Source: Euphorbia lathyris
Taxonomy: Eukaryota; Streptophyta; Magnoliopsida; Malpighiales; Euphorbiaceae
Direction of reading: 5' to 3'
Length of the DNA stretch: 64,000 nucleotides
NCBI RefSeq assembly: GCF_963576675.1
Contig: NC_088912.1
Span: forward strand, 57,978,895 to 58,042,894
This document shows positions 22,571 to 34,119 of this stretch, piece by piece (position 1 is the first letter of the stretch; the number at the start of each line of letters is the position of its first letter). Under the pieces are notes generated by a model. The model was not told the DNA's origin. It did no database searches and saw nothing but the letters and a program-made list of their open reading frames with translations. The position numbers were made by a program, and so were the translations under genes.

Positions 22571-23361
22571 TCAACATATGTAAAATAACATAGATACATG
22601 TACCAAATAAGTACAATAATGTATTAATATCATTTGAAAATTTCTAATAAACAGAAATGATAGAACTCGATTACAATACGTAAACGGAAAAAAGGCACCA
22701 TCATATCCGTTATATGGATAGAAATAAGAGTGATCATGAGGTAGATGCCCTAATTTAGTTACAAATTGTGCATTTATACAAGTAAATATATCACAATCAT
22801 TTGATCCACTCAATTGATGTAGAACCCCAAGAACTTTACTCCATGTAATTAACCATTTCCTATCTCCACGTCCTTCAGAAAAATATTTGGCCAGTTCCAT
22901 AGCTTTAGAGGTGACCTCCAGTCGCATTTTTAGGCATGCATCCATAGATTCCTATGACATATTAGAGATCAAACTATCATATATATGCATATGCATATAC
23001 TCCAACTCTAGCACTCTGAGAATCCAGTGCTCCTGCTTGTAGTTGATCGGGATAAATACTCTCTTCACTTTTGTTCAAGCCCGGATGAAATGGTCTGGAT
23101 TACCCTTTATTCTCTGGATGAAAAATTTGGAACTTTCCTAACCTGGATTTGTGAAGTCCTTCACAACATTTGGATGCTTCATTAACCCCAAAAACTCTGA
23201 GTTAACCGCAGTCCACTCCACTTGACCACCATTAGTATATGATTGTCGCCTCAGTAAATATAACCAAGCAGTGATATGTTATTTCAAGGATTAGTGTAAA
23301 TCGTTATAAATATATAAATTTCAACAATACAAGAAAAAAGGAATACTGAACATCTTAAAAA
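22571..23361 (-). pseudogene. Ulp1-like (C48) cysteine protease gene of the outer MULE, C-terminal half
   Basis: Minus-strand coding sequence shows an Ulp1 catalytic core. His is in 'VFIPINYKQEHWILRV', Asp in 'MHIYDSL', and Cys in 'LSGSNDCDIFTC' (the usual Gly after Cys is Asp). Stops lie between the His and Cys blocks. The gene is cut at 23361 by MULE-2; its N-terminal half is at 42902-43178. An antisense Ulp1 gene beside a MULE transposase is the arrangement known from Kaonashi-type MULEs. Confidence 0.75.
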
Positions 23362-23772
23362 GAGAAGAAAATACAAAAATAAACCTTCCGGTTACATCTG
23401 TTTTCGATCGGTACCCTTGTGGTTTAAAAATTTACAAAATGGTACCTTGAGGCTCATTCAATTAGCAAACACAAACTAAATTGACTAACAGCGTTAAAAG
23501 TCAAAGGGAAAAGAGTTAATTTTATCTTTATATTTATTTATTTTATAAATTAACTCCCATTATTATCTAATTATCACAAACAAACCCCAAAATAAAAATA
23601 AAAATCAATTACACCATCTTCTCCATCTTTTTTATTTTTTTATTTTTCTTCTCCTTTCTCTCTCCTCTCCATGTCCTCTTTTTCTCTATCTTCTCTCTCT
23701 CATCTTTTTTAATCTCTCTAAAATTAATTGAATTAAATATTAGACATTAAAATCAACCTAATATTCAAAATG
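23362..23772 (+). repeat. MULE-2 left terminal inverted repeat
   Basis: It pairs with 42487-42891 in inverted orientation with scattered mismatches by eye. The shared core begins TACAAAAATAAACCTT; this arm has about six extra bases at its outer end. Confidence 0.85.
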
Positions 23773-23889
23773 GGTAAGAAAATTAATAATAAACAAATTA
23801 ATCAGCACTGACAAAGTCACGTCATTTCTTTTTACTTACTATCTAAAGAGATATACTTGCATACAAGACCTGGAAATTAAAAGGGTATT

Positions 23890-23951
23890 ACTATATACTG
23901 CCCTCAAATTCCGGTTCACCGCAACCTTTTGACCATATTGCCCTTGTCATT
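23890..23951. promoter_or_regulatory. MULE-2 subterminal conserved block, left
   Basis: This block containing TGACCATATTGCCCTT recurs inverted at 41718-41776. It lies 70-130 bp upstream of the transposase ATG, and the right copy lies similarly upstream of the PMD ATG. It may be a shared promoter or the inner end of an originally longer TIR. Confidence 0.6.
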
Positions 23952-24022
23952 TTTTTTCTTCCAAAACCTTAAAAACTCTCTCTCCCTTTCTCTCCCGAGC
24001 ACAAATCCCGGATTTTCCAAAA

Positions 24023-27000
24023 ATGGATCCAAGCATTCCCGAAGATAATGATTTCGAACACGAGGTAATATTACGATTATTAAAAACGTAATTTTTTTAT
24101 TTTGAATTTTTTTTCGTTGGTTTTTGCCTGAACGGGTGGCACATACTGCCCGTTCCTTAGGCCGAACGGATGAACTACCCGTTCGGCCTAAGGAACGGGC
24201 AGTATGCGCCACCCGTTCCACCTATGGAACGGGTGGTACGCGCTGCCCGTTCCACCTATGGAACGGGTGGTACGCGCTGCCCGTTCAGGCAAAATTGGGC
24301 AGAAATTGCCCCGGACTATTTTTGCAGGGGAGAAATTACCCCGAAGTATTTTTTTTATTTTAATGTCAATTATGCTAACATATTATGCATTTTTTGTATA
24401 TTCAGGTACCGATAGAAGATTGGAAACCCGATAACATTGATTATAGTTCGTGTTTCATAACGGACAACGTTTTCCCTTCGTGTCAGGATGTTATTGATTG
24501 GGCAAAAAAGATAGCTATTCAGAATGGATTTGAGATTGTAATATCTTCGCACAAACATGGGGGAAAACAGAAGCTGTTGCGATGTTCACGGGGTGAACGA
24601 TATAGATGTGCTGTGAAAATTGATGAAGATCCTGCAATTAGAAAAAGTAAAACTAAAGTGTGCCGCTATAAATTTCAGATTAAAGCCTATCAACATGCAG
24701 AACTTTCTGGATGGGGGATACAGGCTAAGGCTGGGTTAACTAGAATGCATAACCATACAATGCATATGTATCCAAAGGGAAGTCGGCAAATGAGCGGACT
24801 CAGTATCGCATCTAAACAAATTGTGCGTGATATGACTTCAGCTCAAGCAAAGCCCTGTGCTATTTTAGCAGCAGTTAAAGAAAAACACCCAGAGGACAAC
24901 TCAGTAATTAAACACATATATAATTACAGGGACAAAATGAGGAGGGACGGGTTTGAAGGTAGAGACCTGGCTAGTCAATTCTACCATATTGCTGTGGAGA
25001 ACAAATATGTCAATTACACACAGGCTGATTCAGGTGTGATAACGCATGTGTTCATGGCACATCCAGAGTCAGTTGATATGTTCAGGACTTACCACTGGTA
25101 CATTGGCATTGATTCAACGTACAAAACAAACAAGTACAAAATGCCGTTTGTTGAGATTGTGGGGATGACGCCATGCAATAACAACTTCAAGATAGCGTAT
25201 GCTATTGTTAAAGACGAGACCGAAGGGAGCTATCGTTGGATTTTGCAAAGGCTGAAGATTTTGATTGGGTTTGATCTTAACCCGACCGTTGTTTTTAGTG
25301 ACAGGGAGCTTGGGTTATTAAAGTCGATCCAAGAAGTTTTTCCACAAGCAACGCACTTGCTATGCACTTGGCATATAAATAAGGATGTGGAAGATCGGGT
25401 GTATAGAATTTTGGGAGATAAAGGCCTTGCCTCTAAATTCAAGAATGGCAGATGGAGAACAATATTACAATCATTAACCATTGAGGAGTACGAGACCAAT
25501 CTTAGCATGATGAAGGATAAGATGAGCAGGTACAAAAATCTTATCTCGTATGTTGAGGATACATGGTTGGTGCATAAGGAGAAGTTTGTTGTTGCTTGGA
25601 CAAAGGAGTTCCTACATTTTGGCAACACAACTTCTTGTCGAGTGGAGAGCGAACATGCTAGTCTAAAGCAATGGCTCAATACGGCAACTGGCTCCCTTGA
25701 CACGGTATGGCAGAAGGTTCACAAGCAGATTGAATCACAAGCAACCAATATAAGGTATTTGCAATTTCTTCTACTGCAATTTAGGAATTTGCATTTGTGG
25801 CTGTATCATTTCACTAACTAATAATAATTTTGTCTTCGTATCAGGTACATGCTTGAGCAGTCCCGGCTTCATCAAGCAGTCACTTTCGCCGGCCGCCCAT
25901 TAAACCAACTTCTATTCAAAGTCTCTCACTACTGTCTGGAGTTGCTGAATGAAGAGTTAGAGCGCATGAGAGGGTTGAGCCATGAAGTGGACGTGCGTTG
26001 CGGTTGTGTATTGAGAACCTCGCATCAGATACCATGTGCATGCGAGCTGAAACGAGCTTGTGATCTGGACCAAATGATCAGTACTGAGAGTGTTCACGTG
26101 TTTTGGAGAACACTTTTAATCAATCATGGTCACACTAATGAAAATGCAGGGCGTAATGATCTGAACGAGGATCAGCGATATTTTCAGTCCTTAGTGGACC
26201 AGGTCTCTAAAGGCGACCCATCCTTAATGCATAATATTTCAATGCTTATCCATGATCAACTACACCCTGATCAAGCTCAGTACACCGAACCCGATGTCAA
26301 AATTCACGTGCGAGGGCGACCTAAGGTGAGAAAATCCACAAAACATATGCCGAGTTCTTGGGAATACAATGAAACTCGTCGTGGATGGGCTCGTTCTACT
26401 AGTTCATCTAGGAGTCGTGGTAGAAGTGGCAGAATTAGCTCTTCATCCTCGGTACATAATGGTGCCTCATTAGGTAATGTTTATCTGATAAACCTAACTT
26501 TTTTTTGTAAATGTTTTGCAATATATAGTTCATTTACACTAATATACATGAATGCAGATGGAAAAACGTATTATGGTTCTGACTTCGTACATTCCGATAA
26601 AATAGTTGGCATAATTAAACCATATGTCGAATCATACTACGACGTTGTAGGTGATGGAAATTGTGGTTTCCGTACGGTAGCAACTTACATTTTTGGTAGC
26701 GAAGAAGCGTGGCAGACAGTTAGGCATCACATTCGAAATGAAGTAATTGCTAACCATTGTCTGTCTGAAAGAGTGTTTGTTGATACTATGGATGCAGCTA
26801 TTCATAGGGTAAGTTGGGACGGTGCAGGTTGTACGCCGGATTATTGGATGCTCGTTTGGGATGACTTGTGGCCGGTTGCTACAATGTACAATGCTGCTGT
26901 CATGTTATTTGGCTTCTCGGGTGGGGGCACATTAGCGTTGTGTGGTACTATCTTACCATTGTATGCCGCATCCACTGCTACAAGACCAGCACGTGAGATT

Positions 27001-27078
27001 TGTATAGCTCATTTAGGGAATCACTGTCATCACTACATACGTTTAAATTTATCGCCTAACTTTCCGGTGCCCCTATAA
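24023..27078 (+). CDS. MULE transposase fused to a C-terminal OTU cysteine protease domain, four exons
   Basis: Exons 24023-24064, 24406-25754, 25845-26473 and 26558-27078 have GT-AG junctions in phase and give 846 codons without a stop. In order there is a FAR1-like N-terminal region, then a MULE DDE domain with Asp near residue 250 ('GIDSTY'), Asp near 313 ('FSDRELG'), the CxxH 'CTWHI' near 334-337 and Glu near 429 ('RVESEHA'). A SWIM-like Cys cluster ('CGCVLRTSHQIPCAC') and an Arg/Ser linker follow. The OTU domain has 'GDGNCGFRTVA' (catalytic Asp/Cys) and 'GNHCHHYI' (His). It may still be functional. Confidence 0.85.
24125..24295. repeat. GC-rich inverted/tandem repeats in intron 1 of the transposase-OTU gene
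   Basis: Alternating GAACGGGTGG and CTGCCCGTTC motifs build nested palindromes. They lie between the 42-nt first exon and exon 2. A different but similarly built array sits in intron 1 of the PMD gene at the other end (41325-41525). Confidence 0.75.
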
Positions 27079-27189
27079 TACACTGGTGGTTTCGGCACCG
27101 AAGTCAAAGCGTTGTAGGATGGGAGCGCTTCTATCAGGATAGGGTGGCACAGTGGACCAGATTGGCCAAACTTAGGGGATATTAGTATT

Positions 27190-27930
27190 TGGTATTGTAT
27201 GGTTCTGTAATGTTACAAGTGAATTCTGATGAATTCTGTGTGGTTTTGTATGGTTCTGTAATGTTACAGGTGAATTCTGATGAATTTATATGGTTTTGTA
27301 TGGTTCTGTAATGTTACAGGTGAATTCTGATGAATTCTATGTGGTTCTGTATGGTTCTGTAATGTTACAGGTGAATTCTGATGAATTCTGTGTGGTTCTA
27401 TAATGTTACAGGTGAATTCTGATGAATTTTGTGTGGTTCTGTAATGTTACAGGTGAATTCTGATGAATTCTATGTGGTTCTGTAATGTTACAGGTGAATT
27501 CTGATGAATTCGGTGTGGTTTTGTATGGTTCTGTAATGTTACAGGTAAATTCTGATGAATTCTATATGGTTCTGTATGGTTCTGTAATGTTACAAGTGAA
27601 TTCTGATGAATTCAATGTGGTTCTGTATGGTTCTGTAATGTTATAGGTGAATTCTGATGAATTCTGTGTGGTTTTATATGGTTCTGTAATGTTACAAGTG
27701 AATTCTGATGAATTTTGTGTGGTTTTGTATGGTTCTGTAATGTTACAGGTGAATTCTGATGAATTCTGTGCGGTTCTGTAATATTACAGGTGAATTCTGA
27801 TGAATTCTGTGTGGTTCTGTAATGTTACAGGTGAATTCTGATGAATTCTGTGTGGTTTTGTATAGTTCTGTAATGTTACAGGTGAATTCTGATGAATTCT
27901 GTGTGGTTTTGTATGGTTCTGTAATATTCC
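27190..27930. repeat. Minisatellite of 40-51 bp units in MULE-2
   Basis: About 15 copies centred on GTGAATTCTGATGAATTC occur. Units come in a short form and a long form that differ by a duplicated TATGGTTCTGT decamer. The array starts about 110 bp after the transposase-OTU stop and ends in short CCAACGGCCATATT repeats (27930-28030) just before the next gene. Confidence 0.9.
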
Positions 27931-28143
27931 AACGGCTGTATTCAAACGGAATCGTTCCAACGGCCATATTCCAACGACCATATTCCAACGGCCATATATT
28001 CGAACAGGTTCGTGCCAACGGCCATATTCAAACGGATATATTCCAACAACTATATTTTCCATCTATAAAATTAAACAATTTTTCTACTTCAGTTATCCAC
28101 ATTCACTCTTTAAATTCATTTCAACGAAAACTCTCAACTATCA

Positions 28144-28645
28144 ATGGCTTCATCTGATTTTACCAATGTGTTCCCTAATTTTCCTCCCGATAAAAGCATA
28201 GTGTCAACTTTGAGTAAGTCTGATTGCACGGCGAAGATGCTTGATTACCAATACTATGCAATCCATGTATATGGAGAGACATTTGTTAGTCCATCAATGT
28301 TTCATCCTGAAATTCCATTTATGTTTTGCTTCAAGCTTCCGTCTGCTGGTGAGTTTCCAATATACTCACTACACATGGTATGGTTCTTATGTTATATGCA
28401 TTACATGCCATTTGAATTCGCTCTAGAGGAATGGTTGAACAGTTTGAATGAAGGAAATATTCCTAGTCATATTCAAACATTTCTGTAATGGTTTATGCCT
28501 ATTGATGACTGGAAAGCTATGTTCGCCGGACTATTGCGTGATAATCAGAGGGGAATTATCCCTAGAAAAAATTTCAACTCCATCATCTTTTTAAGATGGA
28601 CAGAGTCTGAAATTTCTCATGAGGTTCATCGAACTTATCCTTACT
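28144..28645 (+). pseudogene. MULE-2 unknown ORF, 5' part
   Basis: An ATG at 28144 opens a frame rich in aromatic and acidic residues. It has one in-frame TAA at 28486-28488 and continues until Tat-2 inserts at 28645. The frame resumes at 38640 and runs to TAA 38885-38887, so the pre-insertion gene spanned 250 codons. I recognise no domain. Its place between the transposase-OTU and PMD genes suggests a third MULE-2 gene, but function is unknown. Confidence 0.5.
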
Positions 28646-29130
28646 TGATAACATTGAGATATTATCCTAAGGACCGAAAGGGATATTCACCTGGAGAAAC
28701 GCCGTGTACAGATCCCCAAAGAAGATCCGGCGGGCGGATCTCCTTGATCCAGCTTGAAGGGATCCGCTGGCGAACCTATGAGGCGAATCTCCTCCTTTAC
28801 CTGATTCACCACAGTAACGGCTAACCGCCGACTCGGCCATAAAGACCATTAATGAGCTATCAATTAGCAAACCGCCAGGTTAAAGATAACCTGTAACCGC
28901 CATTAATGGAGCATTAATGGAGACTTTCTAGTTGCTGAAGGTTACGACTTCCTAGCTATATATAGCCTACATCCCTAGGCTATCAAGGTACACATTCTCA
29001 CATCCTTTGTCAATTCAGTTTGTTCCCTTGATTCACCTTACTGACTTTGGCATCGGAGCTTCCCCCCGTCGAACCCAACGACGCCCCCCACAGGGACGAA
29101 AGTTGATCAGAATTTCTCTACTTGTTATCA
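28646..29130 (+). repeat. Tat-2 5' LTR
   Basis: It starts TGATAACATTGAG and ends TTGTTATCA, with TGATAAC/TTATCA ends. It is 485 bp and carries a 48-bp segment (about 28729-28776) absent from the 3' LTR. The sequence after it (TTGGTACGGTGAACG) is where the primer binding site should be; I cannot match it to a specific tRNA. Confidence 0.9.
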
Positions 29131-29193
29131 ATTGGTACGGTGAACGTGGAATCCTTAATCGAACAAAGGGTTTTTCGTTCACATTAAAAAACT

Positions 29194-30700
29194 ATGACAA
29201 CTGGAGATCAGAATCCCTCTTCAGGGATTGAAACACCATTAGTTACACCATCTAGTGCTGGCCGCACAGATTCAACTACTCCTGCAACGCACGTCGAAAG
29301 TAGTATGAACCCAGATTCTTTCATCAACATGTGTGCACAAGCAATCGGAGAACGGTTTGGGCCCAAGACGGGGAATCGCATGCGGTCATTTATGACCCTT
29401 CCTCCGCATTGGAGCATGGCATCCATATCGACTGTATCATCTTGGCCCTTATTAAACTTTGGACCGGGCGCCCAAAGTTCTTCATTTATCCAAGCTCACA
29501 ACACAGATTCTATGGTAACTACCACGGCAGCAGGTGGAGAACGTCAAATCAATCGGGAGTTATTCCCTAATGGCGCAGAAGGAAGTCAAAGAAACGATTC
29601 AACCCTTCCGGGCGGATCTACGGATCCTGGGTTAAATCTGGGTGGGTCCAAAATCCCGAGGCACCCACGGACAAATCTCTCCCTTGGCGGATCCGAAGGG
29701 CGAACACACAAAAAACATAGAAAGGAGAAAGGTAGGCGGTCTAAATCACCTTCGCCTCGACGACCGAAATCCTCCCGTCGTGGCCGATCGCCCCTATCTA
29801 CTGGTCGTAGACGGAGTAAAAGGCCAAGGGAGACACCCTATTTGATTGGACCACCGCCGCCGCCACCCCCAGGAACTGTTGGTCACATCCCGTCAGGAAG
29901 CCATGGAGAGGGTAGTGGGCAAGCTCCCCCAGGTGGGGGGGGGGGGGGGGGGGGGCGGAGGAGGTAGTAGCGGAGGAGGAGGCGGACGCGGAAGCGGAGG
30001 AGGGCGTTCGCCATCAGATCCATCATCTGGGTCAAGCTCTTCTTCCTCTCCAAGCAGATCTCCATGAAGGGGTCGCCCAAGGGTGGATCCGGAGAATTTT
30101 GATGATAGAGTTAGAGCTCTGATACTCCGTATGAATGAGGGAAATGCCAGGCATAATCCGTTCGCCAATAGAGATTCGCCTTTCGCAGCTTGGATTGAGG
30201 CGGAGGAAACAGATAGAGCTTTTAAAATACCTAATCTCGCTATATACACAGGTGTTGACAATCCGGAAGCTCACATCAGAAAATACTGAATACTGCTTAA
30301 ACTCAATCGTGCCACCGAGCCGGTGCTCTGTAAAATGTTTGTCACCACGCTAGGGGGTCCAGCCTATGGGTGGTTTCAGTCTCTACCTCCGGGCTCGATA
30401 AACAGTTTTGATCAATTGAGCGGGGAATTTTGCGCTAAATTCGCCGGCTGTATTCCTCCAGTGGTTAAATCAGGGAAGCTTTTTGAGTTAAATCAGAAGG
30501 CGAATGAATCCCTTCGGGAGTACGTGGACACTTTTAACCAATTGTGCATACAAATCGTTGATGTGGATATCTCCGTAGCAGTGGAATGTTTTGTGAGAAA
30601 CACCACTTGTAAGAGCTTGCAAGAAGATCTAATTCGAAAGAAACCCACCAGCATGACAGAATTGATGGAGCGTTGTAAAGACTTTATCGAGTGGATGACA
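29194..30700 (+). pseudogene. Tat-2 gag
   Basis: The long N-terminal part is Ser/Pro/Arg-rich with a basic SR-like block. A run of 21 G (29935-29955) shifts the frame. The gag core follows ('FKIPNLAIYTGVDNPEAHI', 'CKMFVTTLGGPAYGWFQSLPPGSI', 'LRE-YVDTFN'), with a TGA at 30287-30289 in the same frame. A further frameshift falls near 30690. Confidence 0.8.
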
Positions 30701-31395
30701 TTCGCCGAGGATCACTGTCATCGCCTAAAAGGGACAAGGGCGAATCTCGCCATCGAGATAGAGACAAAGACAAGCATCAGGATTCTTCCTCTAGAAGCAG
30801 GCAAAGAGGTTCTAAGAACAAATCAACGTTTGTCACCTCTTTCACACCTCTCAACGCTTCTAAAAGTGAAGTCCTTATGTGGATCGAGAACAGTCAACAC
30901 AAACGGAGCATTTCATACCCTGAACCAAAAGGGGGGGAGTACACCAATACTGGTAAAAATCCTAAAAATTATTGTAAATATCACAGGAAAAATGGCCATG
31001 ACACCGATGCATGTTGGGAGTTAGCTCGGGAAATCGAGCGTCTAATTGAGAGAGGCAAATTGGATCGGCTCATCCAAAGTGATGGCAAGAAAGGAGATGG
31101 CGATAGATCCAAAGAGGACCCAAAGAAGAAGGGAAATGGTACCATTAATGTCATAGCAGGCGGACCTGGATACCAACCAATGCTGAAAAAGGCAAAGACC
31201 ACCGCTCTTGACAGAACATCGTTAAATCGCCCCTTTGCCGATGTAGGTCCTGAAATCTCTCCCCATGCGGATGCATTGGTCGTCACTATGATGGTGGAAG
31301 GCTGGGAGATGAAAAGAGTGATGATTGATACTGGGAGTTCGTGCAATGTCATCACCAGAGGAGCTTTCGCCAAACTCATGATTGATCCAGTCTAA
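30700..31395 (+). pseudogene. Tat-2 gag C-terminus and protease
   Basis: A basic Arg/Asp/Ser tail leads to the Tat-type zinc motif 'YCKYHRKNGHDTDAC' and a Lys-rich linker. Protease shows 'VMIDTGSSCNVI', with the DTGS active site intact. A TAA at 31393-31395 interrupts protease; the same frame continues downstream. Confidence 0.8.
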
Positions 31396-34119
31396 GTAGA
31401 GCCAACTGTGGTTGATATCCTAGGAGTGACGGGACACACTATCCAAATAAAAGGCCAAGTCACTTTGGATTGCGAGCTTACAGACGATGATCAGGTCTGG
31501 AAAGGTGATTTGGAATTTTCTATCTTGGATGGTCAGTTAGCTTACAATATCATCCTCGGACGGCCCTTTATCTCCGAAGTAGCAGCTCTTATCTCCATAC
31601 GCCACTTAACGCTTTACATCCCCACGGCCAAGGGAGGTGTAATGGTCAGAGGTAGCCAAAAGGTGGCCCAGGAGACATATTCGGCATCACTAATGATTCG
31701 CCCCCAATCTAAAGAAGAGGATGAGGAGGAGCTCGTCACAATGGCCTTGGGCGAGACAGAAATGTACCTTATGGCGGATGAAAAGCAGTTGCGAATGGCT
31801 AAAGGGCTCAAGGGCGAAATTAAAGACGCAATCACCAAGGTACTCCGTGAAGCGGAGGATGTCTTCGCATGGAAGGATGAGGTTCTCCCCGGGATCAGTC
31901 CAGACGTGATCACTCACAAGCTCAACATTGACAAAGATGCAATTCCCGTAGCTCAGAAGCGAAGGAACCATGGGCTTGAAAGACAAAAGGTGATAGAGGA
32001 GGAGATCACCAAGCTTCAACGGGCGGACGCCATTGAGGAGGTACTTTACACTCAATGGTTGGCGAACGTCGTTCTGGTGAAGAAAGCAGGCGGATCTTAC
32101 CGCATGTGTATCGACTTTACAGATCTTAACAAGGCTTGTCCTAAAGACAACTACCCTTTGCCATGTATTGACATACTCGTGGATGGAACTGTCGGACATG
32201 CGATGTACTCCTTTACAGACGTGAAGTCGAGTTATCATCAAATTCCCATGGAGCCTTCAGATAGAATCAAAACCTCGTTCGTGACTCACCAAGCCACTTA
32301 TTGCTTCAAAGTCATGCCCTTTGGGCTTAAGAACGCAGGAGCCACTTATCAGCGGATGATGAACAAAATATTCGCAGAAAGCAAAGGTGATAACTACTCA
32401 GTCTATGTGGATGACATGATCATTAAAAGCACAACCATAGAACGGCATGCGGATGATGTAAAGGAGGTACTGGACGTACTCCGATGCCACAATATTAAGC
32501 TGAACCCAGAGAAGTGTACTTTTGGTGCGACGTATGGAAAATTCTTAGGGTTCATGATCAGCGAAAAAGGAGTTAGCCCAAATCCTGACAAGTTTAAGGC
32601 TGTCCTAGAAATGCAGGCACCACGGAACATCAGAGAAGTGCAACGCCTTAATGGGCAGATCATAGCCCTGGGCAGGTTTATCTCCTGTTCAGCGCGCATA
32701 TGTCAGCCCTTTTACGAGGTTATCAAGAAGCAAAAGGCGTTCGAATGGGACGAGGATTGTAAAAAGGCCTTTGAAGGGATCAAACGGTTTCTCATGGAGC
32801 CGCCCATGATGAGTCGACCGATGAAAGGAGAGGACCTCTACATGTACGTATCGGTTACGGATAAAGCCGTGTGCACGGTTATGATACGAGAGGAAGACGG
32901 CCAGCAATTTCCGATTTATTATGTGAGCAAGGTTCTGAAAGATGCCGAAACCAGATATTCTAAGCTTGATAAAATGGCGCTGGCTGTTGTCACCACAGCA
33001 ACCCGCCTTAGGCCATATTTTCAGGCTCATACTGTGGTGGTTCGAACGAATATACCGATGAGAAAGGTGTTGCAGAAGCCGGACACTTCTGGAAGGTTGA
33101 TGGAATGGGCAATCCGCCTTGGTGAATTCGATGTGAGATATGAAAGCAGGTCAGCTTTGAAAAGTCAGGTCTTGGCAGACTTTGTGAATGAATTCACTGA
33201 GGAAGGGATAGATCATCCCAAGCCTCCAATGGAAGAGTGGACAATGTACACCGACGGCGCCTCCTCGGCGAATGGAGCGGGCATAGGCGTTGTGATCAAG
33301 GGTCCCCAATACATAAAGTTACGGTACGCAGCAAAATTGAATTTTCATGCAACTAATAATGCTGCTGAATATGAAGCTCTGATATTGGGATTACGCCTAC
33401 TCAAAGAAATCACTCCCGAGCGGATTGTGATCTATAGTGACTCCAAACTAATGGTCAATCAAGTAATCAAGAATTACGAGGTGAAAGATGATGTTTTGGC
33501 CAAATACGTAGCAGAAGTCAAAAAATTGCTAGATCACCTTGAGGCAAAAGAAACCAAATGGGAACTGATTCATGTACCCCGGGGGTCCAACACTGAGGCG
33601 GATCATTTAGCCAAAACGGCCTCCAGTGAGGAGAACTGGACAGATCCACAATGTCCATTCGAAGTTAAAATAGCTCCAGCCTTCGCCTCAGAGGAAGTAT
33701 CCCTACTCACAACAGTAGAAGATGACTGGAGATCGGCCATTCGCCAATATCTGCTATGTGGAACTTTACCTGAGGATAAGGAAGAGGCACGGCGGATAGT
33801 TAGAAGAGCGGCTTATTTCTCCATGATCAACGATGGCCTTTATAGTAAATCTTTTAGCTACCCTTGGTTAAAGTGTATTCTGCTGGAGGAGGGACAACAA
33901 GTCCATAAGGAGCTACATGAGGGGTCATGTGGGGCCCATGAAGCATCCGCCACCATTTTGAAGAAATCCAGGTTAGCAGGTTTCTACTGGCCCACGGCCG
34001 AATTGGATGCACAAAAATTGGTAGAATCTTGTCATAATTGCCAGATTCATGCGAACGAATCACAAACTGCCAAACATCTCCAAAGGCCCATCATAGAAGG
34101 ACGGCCATTCGCCCTCTAG
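31396..34119 (+). CDS. Tat-2 pol: protease end, RT, RNase H, second RNase H, integrase N-terminus
   Basis: About 900 codons are uninterrupted. The end of protease ('NIILGRPFI') is followed by RT with 'YRMCIDFTDLNKACPKDNYP', 'VMPFGLKNAGATYQRMM' and the active site 'VYVDDMIIKS'. RNase H, a second RNase H ('YTDGASSANGAGIGVV', 'NNAAEYEALILGLRLL', 'YSDSKLMVNQV') and the integrase zinc domain come next. The frame stops at TAG 34117-34119, where a Trp is usual ahead of the 'GIDIVGP' motif, which fits a G-to-A change. Confidence 0.9.
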   Translation, partial: VEPTVVDILGVTGHTIQIKGQVTLDCELTDDDQVWKGDLEFSILDGQLAYNIILGRPFISEVAALISIRHLTLYIPTAKGGVMVRGSQKVAQETYSASLMIRPQSKEEDEEELVTMALGETEMYLMADEKQLRMAKGLKGEIKDAITKVLREAEDVFAWKDEVLPGISPDVITHKLNIDKDAIPVAQKRRNHGLERQKVIEEEITKLQRADAIEEVLYTQWLANVVLVKKAGGSYRMCIDFTDLNKACPKDNYPLPCIDILVDGTVGHAMYSFTDVKSSYHQIPMEPSDRIKTSFVTHQATYCFKVMPFGLKNAGATYQRMMNKIFAESKGDNYSVYVDDMIIKSTTIERHADDVKEVLDVLRCHNIKLNPEKCTFGATYGKFLGFMISEKGVSPNPDKFKAVLEMQAPRNIREVQRLNGQIIALGRFISCSARICQPFYEVIKKQKAFEWDEDCKKAFEGIKRFLMEPPMMSRPMKGEDLYMYVSVTDKAVCTVMIREEDGQQFPIYYVSKVLKDAETRYSKLDKMALAVVTTATRLRPYFQAHTVVVRTNIPMRKVLQKPDTSGRLMEWAIRLGEFDVRYESRSALKSQVLADFVNEFTEEGIDHPKPPMEEWTMYTDGASSANGAGIGVVIKGPQYIKLRYAAKLNFHATNNAAEYEALILGLRLLKEITPERIVIYSDSKLMVNQVIKNYEVKDDVLAKYVAEVKKLLDHLEAKETKWELIHVPRGSNTEADHLAKTASSEENWTDPQCPFEVKIAPAFASEEVSLLTTVEDDWRSAIRQYLLCGTLPEDKEEARRIVRRAAYFSMINDGLYSKSFSYPWLKCILLEEGQQVHKELHEGSCGAHEASATILKKSRLAGFYWPTAELDAQKLVESCHNCQIHANESQTAKHLQRPIIEGRPFAL

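Noticed and set aside
27190..27930. CRISPR-like or telomere-like repeat
   Set aside because: Contiguous minisatellite with units of 40-51 bp and no spacers; not a telomere motif.
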